Source of the DNA: Yoonia sp. G8-12 | Lineage (GTDB): Bacteria; Pseudomonadota; Alphaproteobacteria; Rhodobacterales; Rhodobacteraceae | Assembly: GCF_038443675.1 (NCBI RefSeq) | Contig: NZ_CP151762.1 | Span: 124,001 to 188,000 of the forward strand | Length of the DNA stretch: 64,000 bases | Reading direction: 5' to 3' | In this document: positions 36,303-45,301 of the stretch, in pieces | Position numbering within the stretch: the first letter of the stretch is position 1 | Layout: the number at the start of each line of letters is the position of its first letter | The notes under the pieces: generated by a model | What the model was told of the DNA's origin: nothing | Seen by the model: only the letters and a program-made list of their open reading frames with translations | Databases searched by the model: none | Made by a program: the position numbers and the translations under genes

Positions 36303-36902
36303 CTAGTCGATATTTGGATCGGCGTAGTCGCCCATTTCCTCGCGCCAATGACGACGGCAGAGCGAGATATACCGTTCATTTCCACCCACCACGATCTGAT
36401 CGCCCGCAGCGAGCACATTGCCGTTTTCGTCGCGGCGCACGACCATCGTGGCCTTCTTGCCGCAATGGCAGATCGTGCGAACCTCGCGCATTTCATCAGC
36501 CAGCGCCAGCAGCGATGCTGAGGCCGGAAACAGGCGCCCGCGAAAATCGACGCGCAATCCATATGTCATCACAGGAACATTCAGGTCATCGACGACACGG
36601 GCAAGTTGCCAGACGTGATCGGGGGTCATGAAGTGTGCCTCATCCAGAAAGACACAAGCACAGGGCCCCGCGTTCAGGCGGGCGGCGATCATTTCGAACA
36701 GATCATCCTCGGCACCAAAGGTATCGGCATCTGCGCCGATGCCGATCCTGCTGCCAATACGGCCAACGCCAGCACGGTCGTCAAAGCGTGCGATCAGCAA
36801 ATAGGTTTGCATCCCGCGCTCAATATAGTTGTGCGACGCCTGCAAGAGCACGGTCGATTTGCCCGCGTTCATGGTGGAATAGTTGAAATAGAGCTTTGCC
36901 AT
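36303..36902 (-). CDS. tdk: Thymidine kinase
   Basis: The 199-residue product is a type II thymidine kinase: P-loop STMNAGKSTVLLQASHNY, Walker B-like CACVFLDEAHFM, the lasso and thymidine-binding TYGLRVDFRGRLFPAS, and two zinc-binding pairs, of which CHCGKKA is clear and C...H near the C terminus (SLCRRHWR) completes the set. It salvages thymidine to dTMP. It is convergent with priA, with the CCTCCGGCGGGAG element between them. Confidence 0.95.
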   Translation of the reverse strand: MAKLYFNYSTMNAGKSTVLLQASHNYIERGMQTYLLIARFDDRAGVGRIGSRIGIGADADTFGAEDDLFEMIAARLNAGPCACVFLDEAHFMTPDHVWQLARVVDDLNVPVMTYGLRVDFRGRLFPASASLLALADEMREVRTICHCGKKATMVVRRDENGNVLAAGDQIVVGGNERYISLCRRHWREEMGDYADPNID

Positions 36903-37168
36903 AGCAGGTGATTAGCGCCGGTCTTGCCAGCTTGGCAAGACCGATACGGAACGCAAATTGGCCTCATACGAGCTTTGGAGATAAATAACCCCAAGGGAAA
37001 CGGATCGCGATCCAAACATATCGTACCACTCAGCACGACAACTCGTTAATGCGCCTCCAAAACACGAGACTGTTTATTTCTACCCCACAGGGCATTGCCA
37101 TTTCATGGGAATAGCGAAATGATTTTCCCCTGCCGCGAGAGGCAGTAGCTTGAAGATGGAGTACACCT

Positions 37169-37618
37169 ATGGCGGGTTATGGCGGCTACCTGAAAAAACA
37201 TACCGAGGCGCTGGTCAAAGATATCGGTATCGAAGCCGCTTGTGAACTGACAGGGAAATCCAAGGCAACGCTGGGCCGCTATTATTCTGACAGCAGCGAA
37301 CACGCTGACCGCTTCATGCCGGTCGATGCCGTGGCCGCTCTAGAAGCAGCCGCTTCTTATCCGCATGTCACATCTGCGTTGGCGGACCTGAAGGGTGTGA
37401 CCTTGTCGTACGACACAGAACGGGCCAACAGCACCGGTGAGATCAATACCGATGTCATCAAGCTGAGCCAGCGATTTGCGATGCTGATGGCAGAGTATAA
37501 TCAATCCATCGTGGACGGGGTGATTACCATCAATGAAGCGAAGAGGATGCTGGGGGAAACGACGGCGCTCCAGCAAGTATTGCTGGATATAAAACTGCAT
37601 CTGGATGGAACGGTCTGA
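37169..37618 (+). CDS. Conserved protein with helix-turn-helix-like segment (CII/Cro-like), function unknown
   Basis: The 149-residue product has an N-terminal stretch, EAACELTGKSKATLGRYYSD, that reads like a helix-turn-helix of phage repressor or CII type, preceded by a helix (LKKHTEALVKDIGI). The rest is helical with LSQRFAMLMAEYNQSIVDGVITINEAKRML, possibly for oligomerisation. It could be a small DNA-binding regulator, but I cannot name a family. It is preceded by TGGAG and stands alone between tdk and KAS III on the opposite strand. Confidence 0.65.
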   Translation: MAGYGGYLKKHTEALVKDIGIEAACELTGKSKATLGRYYSDSSEHADRFMPVDAVAALEAAASYPHVTSALADLKGVTLSYDTERANSTGEINTDVIKLSQRFAMLMAEYNQSIVDGVITINEAKRMLGETTALQQVLLDIKLHLDGTV

Positions 37619-37634
37619 TGGCGATAAGCTCGCG

Positions 37635-37709
37635 TTAGATCAGTGGAACGAAAGGCACACCACAGGCGGCGAGCGTGAGCAGCAATACCGTGGTGATGAG
37701 CAGTTTCAT
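37635..37709 (-). CDS. 24-residue lipoprotein (small protein)
   Basis: The minus-strand frame encodes MKLLITTVLLLTLAACGVPF and four further residues (VPLI). It has a basic N terminus, a hydrophobic core and a clean lipobox LAAC, so the mature peptide after Cys16 would be only nine residues. It follows the KAS III gene by 15 bp in the same direction. Entericidin-like tiny lipoproteins have this architecture, but the sequence after the cysteine is different. No strong Shine-Dalgarno is visible; translation may depend on coupling to the upstream gene. Confidence 0.6.
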   Translation of the reverse strand: MKLLITTVLLLTLAACGVPFVPLI

Positions 37710-37724
37710 GGCAGTACTTGTATT

Positions 37725-38843
37725 TTAAGCGCGTTCAACGATTACGGAACCGACAGAGTATCCCGCGCCGAAGGAACAGATCAAACCCTTGTCGCCCGGC
37801 GTTAAGTCGCTGGAATGTTTGGAAAACGCGATGATCGATCCGGCCGAGGATGTGTTGGCGTAGTCCTGCAGGATGTTGGGTTGTTCATCGGGGGAAGGTG
37901 TGCGGCCCAATACCTTTTTGCCGATATAGTCGTTCATCGTTTTGTTGGCCTGATGCAGCCAAAGGCGGCGCAGATCATCGGGGGCTACATTTTCTTCGGC
38001 CATGTGGTCCGCGATATGGGCGCTGACCAGCGGCAGGACCTCTTTGAAAACCTTGCGCCCGTTTTGCATGAACTGCATGTCACGCCGGTCTTCCATGGCA
38101 TCCTGCGTGCGGCGTAAGTAGCCGTTATTGTTGCGGATGTTATTGCTGAACTGCGTCGCACAGCGGGTTGAAAGAACTTTGAAATGGGGGCCTGTCAGGT
38201 CTTCGTCCCGTTCCAGAAGCGTGGCTGTGGCCACATCGCCAAAGATGAAATGACAGTCGCGGTCGCGCCATTCCAGATGGGCGGAACAAATCTCGGGGTT
38301 GATCACCAGCGCGCGACGGATGGAGCCTGCGCGGATCATATCGGCGGCCGTCTGGATGCCGAAAGTGGCGCTGGAACAGGCGACGTTCATGTCGAAGGCA
38401 AAGCCGCCTGCGCCCAGAAGCTGTTGAATTTCCACGGCAATAGCGGGGTAGGCGCGTTCCATATTCGAGGCGGCGCAGATCACCAGATCAATATCGGCGG
38501 CATTGACACCGGCTGCAGACAGCGCCTTTTGGGCCGCATCGACGCCGATTTCGGCCATATAGCCGGGTTGGTCATCAGCGCGTTTTTCCAACTTTGGGAA
38601 CATGCGGGTGGGGTCAAGAACGCCCTCTTTATCAAGGACATAGCGCCGCTCGATCCCAGAGGCGGCTACGATAAAATCACTAGACGAATAGGGCCTGGCC
38701 TCAACCGTGCCAGCAGCAATCGCATCGGCGTTTTCCGCGTTCCACAGGTCCGCGTAGCTGTTGAATGCGGCGACCAATTCATCGTTGGTGATGGTCTGGG
38801 AGGGGGTGAAAACCCCGGTTCCTGTGATGGCGACGTTATGCAT
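37725..38843 (-). CDS. 3-oxoacyl-ACP synthase III family protein (KAS III-like)
   Basis: The 372-residue thiolase-fold protein has the catalytic triad of KAS III: Cys in FDMNVACSSATFGIQ, His in LWLHQANKTMNDY, and Asn in DYANTSSAGSI. KAS III starts fatty acid synthesis by condensing acetyl-CoA with malonyl-ACP; this longer form with an insertion after the N terminus (SYADLWNAENADAIAAG) may prefer other acyl donors. The start at 38843 diverges from the BrnA-like gene, and three 11-bp repeats lie between them. Confidence 0.9.
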   Translation of the reverse strand: MHNVAITGTGVFTPSQTITNDELVAAFNSYADLWNAENADAIAAGTVEARPYSSSDFIVAASGIERRYVLDKEGVLDPTRMFPKLEKRADDQPGYMAEIGVDAAQKALSAAGVNAADIDLVICAASNMERAYPAIAVEIQQLLGAGGFAFDMNVACSSATFGIQTAADMIRAGSIRRALVINPEICSAHLEWRDRDCHFIFGDVATATLLERDEDLTGPHFKVLSTRCATQFSNNIRNNNGYLRRTQDAMEDRRDMQFMQNGRKVFKEVLPLVSAHIADHMAEENVAPDDLRRLWLHQANKTMNDYIGKKVLGRTPSPDEQPNILQDYANTSSAGSIIAFSKHSSDLTPGDKGLICSFGAGYSVGSVIVERA

Positions 38844-38908
38844 TTTGGCCCCTCAAATTGATGTGGCCAGACTAGGGCGTGCGGGGGGCAAAAGTCCACC
38901 GGAACGCA

Positions 38909-38941
38909 GCGTACACAACGCGTACACAAGGCGTACACATC
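38909..38941. repeat. Three tandem 11-bp direct repeats (GCGTACACAAS) in a divergent promoter region
   Basis: GCGTACACAAC, GCGTACACAAG and GCGTACACATC follow one another without gaps at 38909, 38920 and 38931. The 11-bp period puts all three copies on one face of the helix, as in operator or iteron arrays. The array lies between the divergent KAS III start (38843) and the BrnA-like start (39013), so it is a candidate autoregulatory operator. Confidence 0.75.
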
Positions 38942-39012
38942 CCGTGCGCACGCCGTGGCATCACCCTGTTTACCATTTATGGGCAATTTGGACGTCACTG
39001 GAGGGCACACCA

Positions 39013-39456
39013 ATGACCGACCCCAAAGACATGACCAAGACCCAGCGCATCAACTGGAGCTATGCGACGGATGCGCTGCGGATGACGGAATATGATCTGC
39101 ATTCCGTAGCGCTGAAACTACGGTGCATGCCGCGAGAGTGGGACGAGATTTGGCAAGACAAAGACCGCCGCGACCCCAAGCGCGTGCGGGCGACGATCCG
39201 GCTTGATGCGGATGTGGTGAAGTTTTTCAAGTCGATGGGGCCGGGGTACCAGCCGCGGATCAACCGAGTGCTGCGGGCGTTCATGCACTACCGGTTGGCG
39301 GGGATTATCGAGGGGCCGGATACGACGGATTATGTGCTGCACCCCGAGCGGTTGGACAAAACGCACGTAGAGCGGCCCGGTTGGGGGGCTTTGCAGAAGA
39401 TGGAGGCGGATTTGGAAGAGCGGCGGGCGCGGATTTTGGCGGAGATGGGGAAGTGA
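39013..39456 (+). CDS. BrnA antitoxin-like / DUF4415 protein
   Basis: The 147-residue product contains the DUF4415/BrnA segment VRATIRLDADVVKFFKSMGPGYQPRINRVLRAFM, a ribbon-helix-helix-like DNA-binding motif found in type II antitoxins. No BrnT toxin gene is seen on either side, so it is either a solitary antitoxin or a free-standing regulator. The ATG at 39013 is preceded by GGAGGGCAC. Three 11-bp repeats upstream are a plausible binding site. Confidence 0.75.
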   Translation: MTDPKDMTKTQRINWSYATDALRMTEYDLHSVALKLRCMPREWDEIWQDKDRRDPKRVRATIRLDADVVKFFKSMGPGYQPRINRVLRAFMHYRLAGIIEGPDTTDYVLHPERLDKTHVERPGWGALQKMEADLEERRARILAEMGK

Positions 39457-39530
39457 GGCAAGATTTGTTACCCACATTCGCCGCTTCGCACTTCCTAAGT
39501 TTACTTAAAACTGTTTTTCGGCGATTGAAG

Positions 39531-39974
39531 CTAGGAAGGTACTTCCTGCAAAAATGGGCGCAGTGCCACCGCGTATTGTTCGCAGCCACCAATATTCCCC
39601 TCAAAATCATGCCCGAGAATCCGATTGTTCTGATCAATTTCAACCATAATTGTGCAGTTGTAATTTACCGTTTGAGGTACATAAGTCGTTGAAGTGCCGG
39701 AGTAGGATCCATAGCCGTAACCTCCTGAGCCATACGCATTAGCGTTCCCGGAACTGTAAGTCGTGACGGGCGTCACTGTGGTCACATTTTGACTTGAACT
39801 CCAGACCACTAGCTTCCTTCCCGCCACAAGGCGCTCGCCGTCAGGAAATCCAATTACAGAGATAAGATCGTTTATTGACCGTCCTTGGAAAGAATCCAAG
39901 CCACCATCAATATCTTCAAAAGTGGTGCACGCAGTCGCTAATACAAATGCTATGAGTGACTTAATGAATCTCAT
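39531..39974 (-). CDS. Exported lipoprotein of unknown function
   Basis: The 147-residue product has a signal sequence ending in ATAC (lipobox-like, Cys16), then QGRSINDLISVIGFPDGERLVAGRKLVVWSS, a pattern similar to SmpA/OmlA-type short outer-membrane lipoproteins in which a helix is followed by a GxP segment. The middle is rich in Gly, Ser and Tyr (NANAYGSGGYGYGSYSG), the rest has NYNCTIMVEID. I cannot assign a function. It stands alone between the BrnA-like gene and carB. Confidence 0.75.
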   Translation of the reverse strand: MRFIKSLIAFVLATACTTFEDIDGGLDSFQGRSINDLISVIGFPDGERLVAGRKLVVWSSSQNVTTVTPVTTYSSGNANAYGSGGYGYGSYSGTSTTYVPQTVNYNCTIMVEIDQNNRILGHDFEGNIGGCEQYAVALRPFLQEVPS

Positions 39975-40122
39975 TGTTTGATTTCCCGTCTCGCTGACAT
40001 CGATTTGTATGAACTCTGATTCTCGCCTAGCACACGATAATCGCGAACAATTTCAATAGTGCGCATTCAATTTGGCCATGTTTATGACTGCTTTGGCGCT
40101 TTTTTGGGATGAATTGAGAAAG

Positions 40123-43100
40123 TTAACCCTGCAACGACCTCACCCCAACATCACCCTCTTCCCGCGCTTGCATCGCCAGCACTGCCGCATGTGATGCGGC
40201 GGCGGTCGTGAAGTAGGGGATTTTGTCGTAGAGGGCGACGGCGCGGATGGAGCGGCTGTCGTCGACGGCGGCGGCGCCTTCGGTGGTGTTGAAGACCAGT
40301 GCGATGTGCCCGTCTTTGAGCCGGTCAACGATCGTCAGCCCGCCTTCATAGACTTTGTTCACCACTTCGCAATCAATTTGGTTTTCAGTGAGCCATGCGG
40401 CGGTGCCGCGTGTCGCCACGATGTTGAAACCAAGCTGTAGGAGGATTTTTCCGGCTGCGATCATATCTGCGGTTTTGTCCATGTCTTTGATCGAAATGAA
40501 CACCGTGCCTTCGGTGGGCAGGTTGGTGCCTGCGCCCATCTGCGCCTTCAGGAATGCGCGGGGGAAGGAGCGGTCCCAGCCCATGACTTCGCCGGTTGAC
40601 CGCATTTCCGGCCCGAGGATCGTATCGACGCCGGGGAAGCGGGCGAAGGGCAGGACGGCCTCTTTCACGCTGAACCACGGGGTGTGCGGGTCGGCTAGCG
40701 TAAAGGCATCGCCCATGGGCAGCACGTCCATCGGGTTCTCGGACGCGGGGTAGGGTTCGCGCAGCGGGAAGTTGGAGAGCGGTTCACCGGCCATCAGCCG
40801 TGCGGCGATAGAGGCGATGGCGCTGTCGGTGGCTTTGGCCACAAAAGGCACGGTGCGGGACGCGCGCGGGTTCACCTCGATCAGATACACCGTTTCGTCT
40901 TTGACCGCGAACTGGATGTTCATCAGGCCCACAACGTTGAGCGCCTTGGCGAGCTTTTCGGTTTGATCGCGGATTTCGGCGATCATTGCGTCCGAGAGCG
41001 AGTAGGGGGGCAGGGAGCAGGCGCTGTCGCCCGAATGCACGCCCGCCTCTTCGATGTGCTGCATGATGCCAGCCACGTGGGTGGCTGTGCCGTCGGACAG
41101 GCAGTCGACGTCGACTTCGACCGCACCGGACAGGTAGCTGTCGAGCAGGACGGGGCTGTCGCCTGACACCACCACGGCGTCAGAGATGTAGCGGCGCAGA
41201 TGGTCCATATCGCGCACGATTTCCATCGCACGGCCGCCCAGTACAAAGGACGGACGGATCACGAGGGGGAAACCGATGCCTTCGGCAATCGCCAGCGCCT
41301 CTTCATCGGTCGAGGCGATGCCGTTGTGTGGTTGGCGTAGGCCCAGTTTCTGCACAAGCTGCTGAAAACGCTCGCGGTCTTCTGCCAAATCGATGCTGTC
41401 GGGCGTTGTGCCGAGGATCGGGATGCCCGCGTCGCTGAGCGCATTGGCCAGTTTCAGCGGGGTCTGGCCGCCGAATTGCACGATCACGCCGTGCAGGGTG
41501 CCGTTGTCCTGTTCGACACGCAGAATTTCCATGACGTGTTCGAATGTCAGCGGCTCAAAATAGAGGCGGTCCGAAGTGTCATAGTCGGTGGACACCGTTT
41601 CGGGGTTGCAGTTGATCATGATCGTTTCATAGCCCTGATCGGTCAGGGCGAAACAGGCGTGACAACAGCAGTAATCGAACTCGATCCCTTGGCCGATCCG
41701 GTTGGGGCCACCGCCGAGGATGACCACTTTCTTGCGGTCCGAAGGCCGCGCTTCGCATTCCACTTCGCCCATGACGGGGCTTTCGTACGTGGAATACATA
41801 TAGGGCGTTTGCGCCTCGAATTCGGCGCCGCAGGTGTCGATCCGCTTGAAAACAGCGTTGACGCCAAGGTTACGGCGTGCGCGGCGCACCTGATCCTCGG
41901 AGCGGCCTGTGAGTTTGCCCAGCCGTGCATCGGTGAAGCCGAGCATTTTGACCGCGCGCAGGCCTGCTTCTGTGACGGGTAGGCCGTTTTTGCGGATTTC
42001 TGCCTCGGCTTCGATGATTTCGCGGATGCGCGCAAGGAACCAAGGGTCGAATTTGGTGACGGCATAGATGTCGTCGTCGGACAGCCCGTGCCGCATGGCC
42101 TGGGCGATCACGCGGATCCGGTCGGGCGTTTGTTTGGCCAGTGCTTTGGTGATGGCCGCGGCGTCGGGTGCGCCGGGGATATCGATTTCGTCAAAACCCG
42201 TCAGGCCGGTTTCCATCGAGGCCAGCGCCTTTTGCATGGATTCGTGGAATGTGCGGCCAATGGCCATCGCTTCGCCCACGGATTTCATCGCGGTGGTCAG
42301 GTAGGGTTCGGAGCCTGCGAATTTTTCGAACGCAAAGCGCGGGATTTTGGTGACGACATAGTCGATGGTGGGTTCGAATGACGCAGGCGTGACGCCTGTG
42401 ATATCGTTGTCCAACTCATCCAGCGTATAGCCCACAGCCAGCTTTGCGGCGATTTTGGCAATCGGGAAACCTGTGGCCTTGGAGGCCAGCGCAGAAGACC
42501 GCGACACGCGCGGGTTCATTTCAATGACCACCATGCGCCCGTCATCGGGGTTCACGGCCCACTGCACGTTGGATCCGCCGGTTTCAACGCCGATTTCGCG
42601 CAACACGTTGATGCTATGCGTGCGCATGATCTGGTATTCTTTGTCCGTGAGCGTCAGCGCAGGGGCGACAGTGATCGAGATCGCCCGTGTGCACGCCCAT
42701 GGGGTCCACATTTTCGATGGCGCAGACGATGATGGCGTTGTCGGCGCGGTCGCGCACGACTTCCATCTCGAACTCTTTCCAACCGAGCAGGGATTCGTCG
42801 ACAAGGATTTGACCGACCGGTGACGCCTCCATCCCGGTGCGGCAGTAGTGTTCATAATCTTCGCGGTTGTAGGCCACACCGCCGCCGGTACCGCCCAAGG
42901 TAAAGGCTGGGCGGATGATCGCGGGCAGGCCGACATATTCGATGGCGTCGATGGCCAGTTGCAGACCCGCTTTGATGTCACGTTTGCCGTTTACTTCTGG
43001 CGCAGTGATGATCGTGGCCTTGGGGTTTTCAATGCCGAGACGGTCCATCGCTTCGCGGAAGAGTTTGCGATCTTCGGCCATTTCAATGGCTTCGCGTTTG

Positions 43101-43453
43101 GCCCCGATCATTTCGACGTTGTATTTTTCCAGTACGCCCATATCGGCCAGCGCCAGTGATGTGTTCAGGCCGGTCTGTCCGCCCATCGTCGGCAAGAGCG
43201 CGTCAGGGCGTTCTTTTTCGATGATCTTGGCGACAATTTCGGGGGTGATGGGTTCGATATAGGTGGCGTCTGCCAGCCCCGGATCGGTCATGATTGTGGC
43301 GGGGTTGGAGTTGACGAGGATGACGCGGTAACCCTCTTCGCGCAGCGCTTTGCAGGCTTGCGCGCCGGAATAGTCAAACTCGCAGGCTTGGCCAATAATA
43401 ATGGGACCCGCGCCGATGATCATGATCGACTTGATGTCGGTACGTTTTGGCAT
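40123..43453 (-). pseudogene. carB: Carbamoyl-phosphate synthase large chain, one-base frameshift
   Basis: CarB makes carbamoyl phosphate for arginine and pyrimidine synthesis. The N-terminal part (RTDIKSIMIIGAGPIIIGQACEFDYSG, TIMTDPGLADATYIEP) runs to MGVHTGD near 42683. The rest continues as SITVAPALTLTDKEYQIMR in another frame through the second ATP-grasp half to the MGS-like C terminus. Frame is restored by removing one base: GGCGATCTCGATCAC should read GGCGATTCGATCAC, giving 1,109 residues. Since carB is normally required for growth without arginine and uracil, this break is more likely a consensus error than a mutation. Confidence 0.93.
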
Positions 43454-43568
43454 GGCTGGCCCCCGGAATGTGCAAATTTTGGTGGGTTATAGGCATGGTG
43501 CAGGCAGGCGCAAGGGGCAGTTCGCCTTTGTCCGGGAAATGATGCCTGCGACCGTGCAAAAAGCCTAT

Positions 43569-43582
43569 TTGATCTGTGTCAA
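43569..43582 (+). promoter_or_regulatory. FNR/FnrL-type box upstream of bchE
   Basis: TTGAT-CTGT-GTCAA differs from the FNR consensus TTGAT-N4-ATCAA by a single base. It lies 55 bp before the bchE ATG and overlaps the first PpsR palindrome by six bases. FnrL activation of bchE under low oxygen is established in purple bacteria, which supports the call. Confidence 0.72.
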
Positions 43583-43620
43583 TAAAGAGTGACACATAAA
43601 TATGTAACCTAAAATGGACA
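43577..43620 (+). promoter_or_regulatory. Two tandem PpsR/CrtJ boxes upstream of bchE
   Basis: TGT-N12-ACA occurs at 43577-43594 and again at 43603-43620, with exactly 8 bp between them. Two TGT-N12-ACA palindromes 7-8 bp apart is the arrangement bound cooperatively by the redox/light repressor PpsR (CrtJ) at bch and crt promoters. Both are within 60 bp of the bchE start, so aerobic repression of bchE is expected if a ppsR gene is present elsewhere. Confidence 0.85.
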
Positions 43621-43636
43621 TACAAGGGAGTCACTC

Positions 43637-45301
43637 ATGCGCATTCTGTTTGTTCACCCCAATTACCGCTCGGGTGGGGCCGAGATTGCAGGCAGCTGGC
43701 CACCTGCGTGGGTCGCATACCTAACCGGATCATTGCGGCGTGTGGGGTTTGACGACATCCACTTTATTGATGCGATGACGAATGATCATTCGGATGAGGT
43801 GCTGGCCGAAAAGATCGCGGCTTTGCAGCCTGATGTTGTCGGTGTCACCGCCATTACCCCGTCGATCTATAAAGCCGAAGAGGTGCTGCGCATTGCGCAA
43901 GAGCATGCACCGGACGCCTTGCGCGTGATGGGCGGCGTGCACGCGACCTTTATGTATAAACAGGTATTGTCCGAGGCCCCTTGGGTCGATGTCATCGTGC
44001 GTGGTGAAGGCGAAGAGATTGTAACCGAGTTGATGAGCGCGGTGCGTGATGGCCGTTGGCCTGCCGAGAAGCGGCAGATCAAGGGGCTCGCGTTCATTGA
44101 TGAGGGCGCAATTGTCGCGACCCCTGCGGCAAGCACCGTCAAGGATCTGGACGGGATCGATCCGGATTGGACCATTCTGGAGTGGGAGAAATATATCTAC
44201 ATTCCGCTCAATACCCGTGTGGCTATTCCCAATATGGCGCGGGGCTGTCCCTTTACCTGTTCATTCTGTAGCCAATGGAAATTCTGGCGCGATTACCGTG
44301 TGCGCGACCCTAAAAAGGTCGTGGACGAGATCGAGCGTCTGGTCAACGAACAGCAAGTTGGCTTTTTTATCCTTGCTGACGAAGAACCCACCATTAACCG
44401 CAAGAAGTTCATCCAGTTCTGTGAAGAGCTGATCGCGCGGGGCCTGCCGGATAAGGTTAAATGGGGCATCAACACGCGTGTGACAGATATCTACCGCGAC
44501 CGCGAATTACTGAAGTTCTATCGCAAAGCCGGGTTGGTGCACGTCAGCCTCGGGACCGAGGCTGCGGCGCAGATGAAGCTGGACCAGTTCAACAAAGAAA
44601 CCAAGGTAGAAGAGAATAAAGAGGCTATCCGCCTGCTGCGCGAGGCCGATATTCTGGTGGAGGCGCAGTTCATCGTGGGGCTGGATAATGAAACACCAGA
44701 GACGCTGAACGAAACCTACAAGATGGCGTGGGACTGGCAGCCGGATCTTGCCAACTGGGCGATGTATACGCCTTGGCCGTTCACGCCGCTGTTTCAGGAA
44801 TTGAAAGACAAGGTCGAGGTGTTCGACTTTAGCCGCTACAATTTCGTGACGCCCATTATGAAACCTGCGGCAATGACGCGGGGCGAATTGCTGGACGGTG
44901 TGATGAACAACTATCGCCGGTTCTATATGAGAAAGGCATTGTTCCATTACCCTTGGCGCGGCACAGGGTTCCGCCGGCGCTATCTGCTGGGCTGTTTGAA
45001 GGCGTTCATGAAGGCCGGTTTTGCACGCACGTTCTATGATCTGGGCAAGGTGGGCTACACGGGGCCGCAGTCCAAGAACAACCTTGATTTCCACTTTGAT
45101 GAAACCCGCACCATTGCCGAGGCGCAGATGGACGATTGGGAAGCCAGCGCCGATAAGGCAGCCAAAGCGGCAGAACGCCGTGCGGCTGTCCGTGCGCAGG
45201 GCAAGGAAAGGGCGGCCGAGCGGACCGCGAATTTCAAGATGCCGAATGGAGCCGAGATAAAGGCCTGCGGTGGCGGATCCGGGCAGATGGAAGATGCTTA
45301 G
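43637..45301 (+). CDS. bchE: BchE, oxygen-independent Mg-protoporphyrin IX monomethyl ester cyclase
   Basis: BchE forms the fifth ring of bacteriochlorophyll without oxygen, using radical SAM chemistry and cobalamin. The 554-residue product has an N-terminal B12-binding domain (ILFVHPNYRSGGAEIAGSWPP ... PDVVGVTAITPSIYKAEEVL), then the radical SAM cluster motif CPFTCSFCSQW and the LADEEPTINRKKFIQFCEEL segment. The ATG at 43637 follows AAGGGAG. The gene overlaps bchJ by 8 bp. It diverges from carB, and its promoter holds FNR-type and PpsR boxes, consistent with induction at low oxygen. Confidence 0.94.
   Translation: MRILFVHPNYRSGGAEIAGSWPPAWVAYLTGSLRRVGFDDIHFIDAMTNDHSDEVLAEKIAALQPDVVGVTAITPSIYKAEEVLRIAQEHAPDALRVMGGVHATFMYKQVLSEAPWVDVIVRGEGEEIVTELMSAVRDGRWPAEKRQIKGLAFIDEGAIVATPAASTVKDLDGIDPDWTILEWEKYIYIPLNTRVAIPNMARGCPFTCSFCSQWKFWRDYRVRDPKKVVDEIERLVNEQQVGFFILADEEPTINRKKFIQFCEELIARGLPDKVKWGINTRVTDIYRDRELLKFYRKAGLVHVSLGTEAAAQMKLDQFNKETKVEENKEAIRLLREADILVEAQFIVGLDNETPETLNETYKMAWDWQPDLANWAMYTPWPFTPLFQELKDKVEVFDFSRYNFVTPIMKPAAMTRGELLDGVMNNYRRFYMRKALFHYPWRGTGFRRRYLLGCLKAFMKAGFARTFYDLGKVGYTGPQSKNNLDFHFDETRTIAEAQMDDWEASADKAAKAAERRAAVRAQGKERAAERTANFKMPNGAEIKACGGGSGQMEDA

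Noticed and set aside
38909..38941. Replication-origin interpretation of the 11-bp repeats
   Set aside because: No replication initiator, AT-rich unwinding region or partition genes lie nearby; a regulatory operator fits better.
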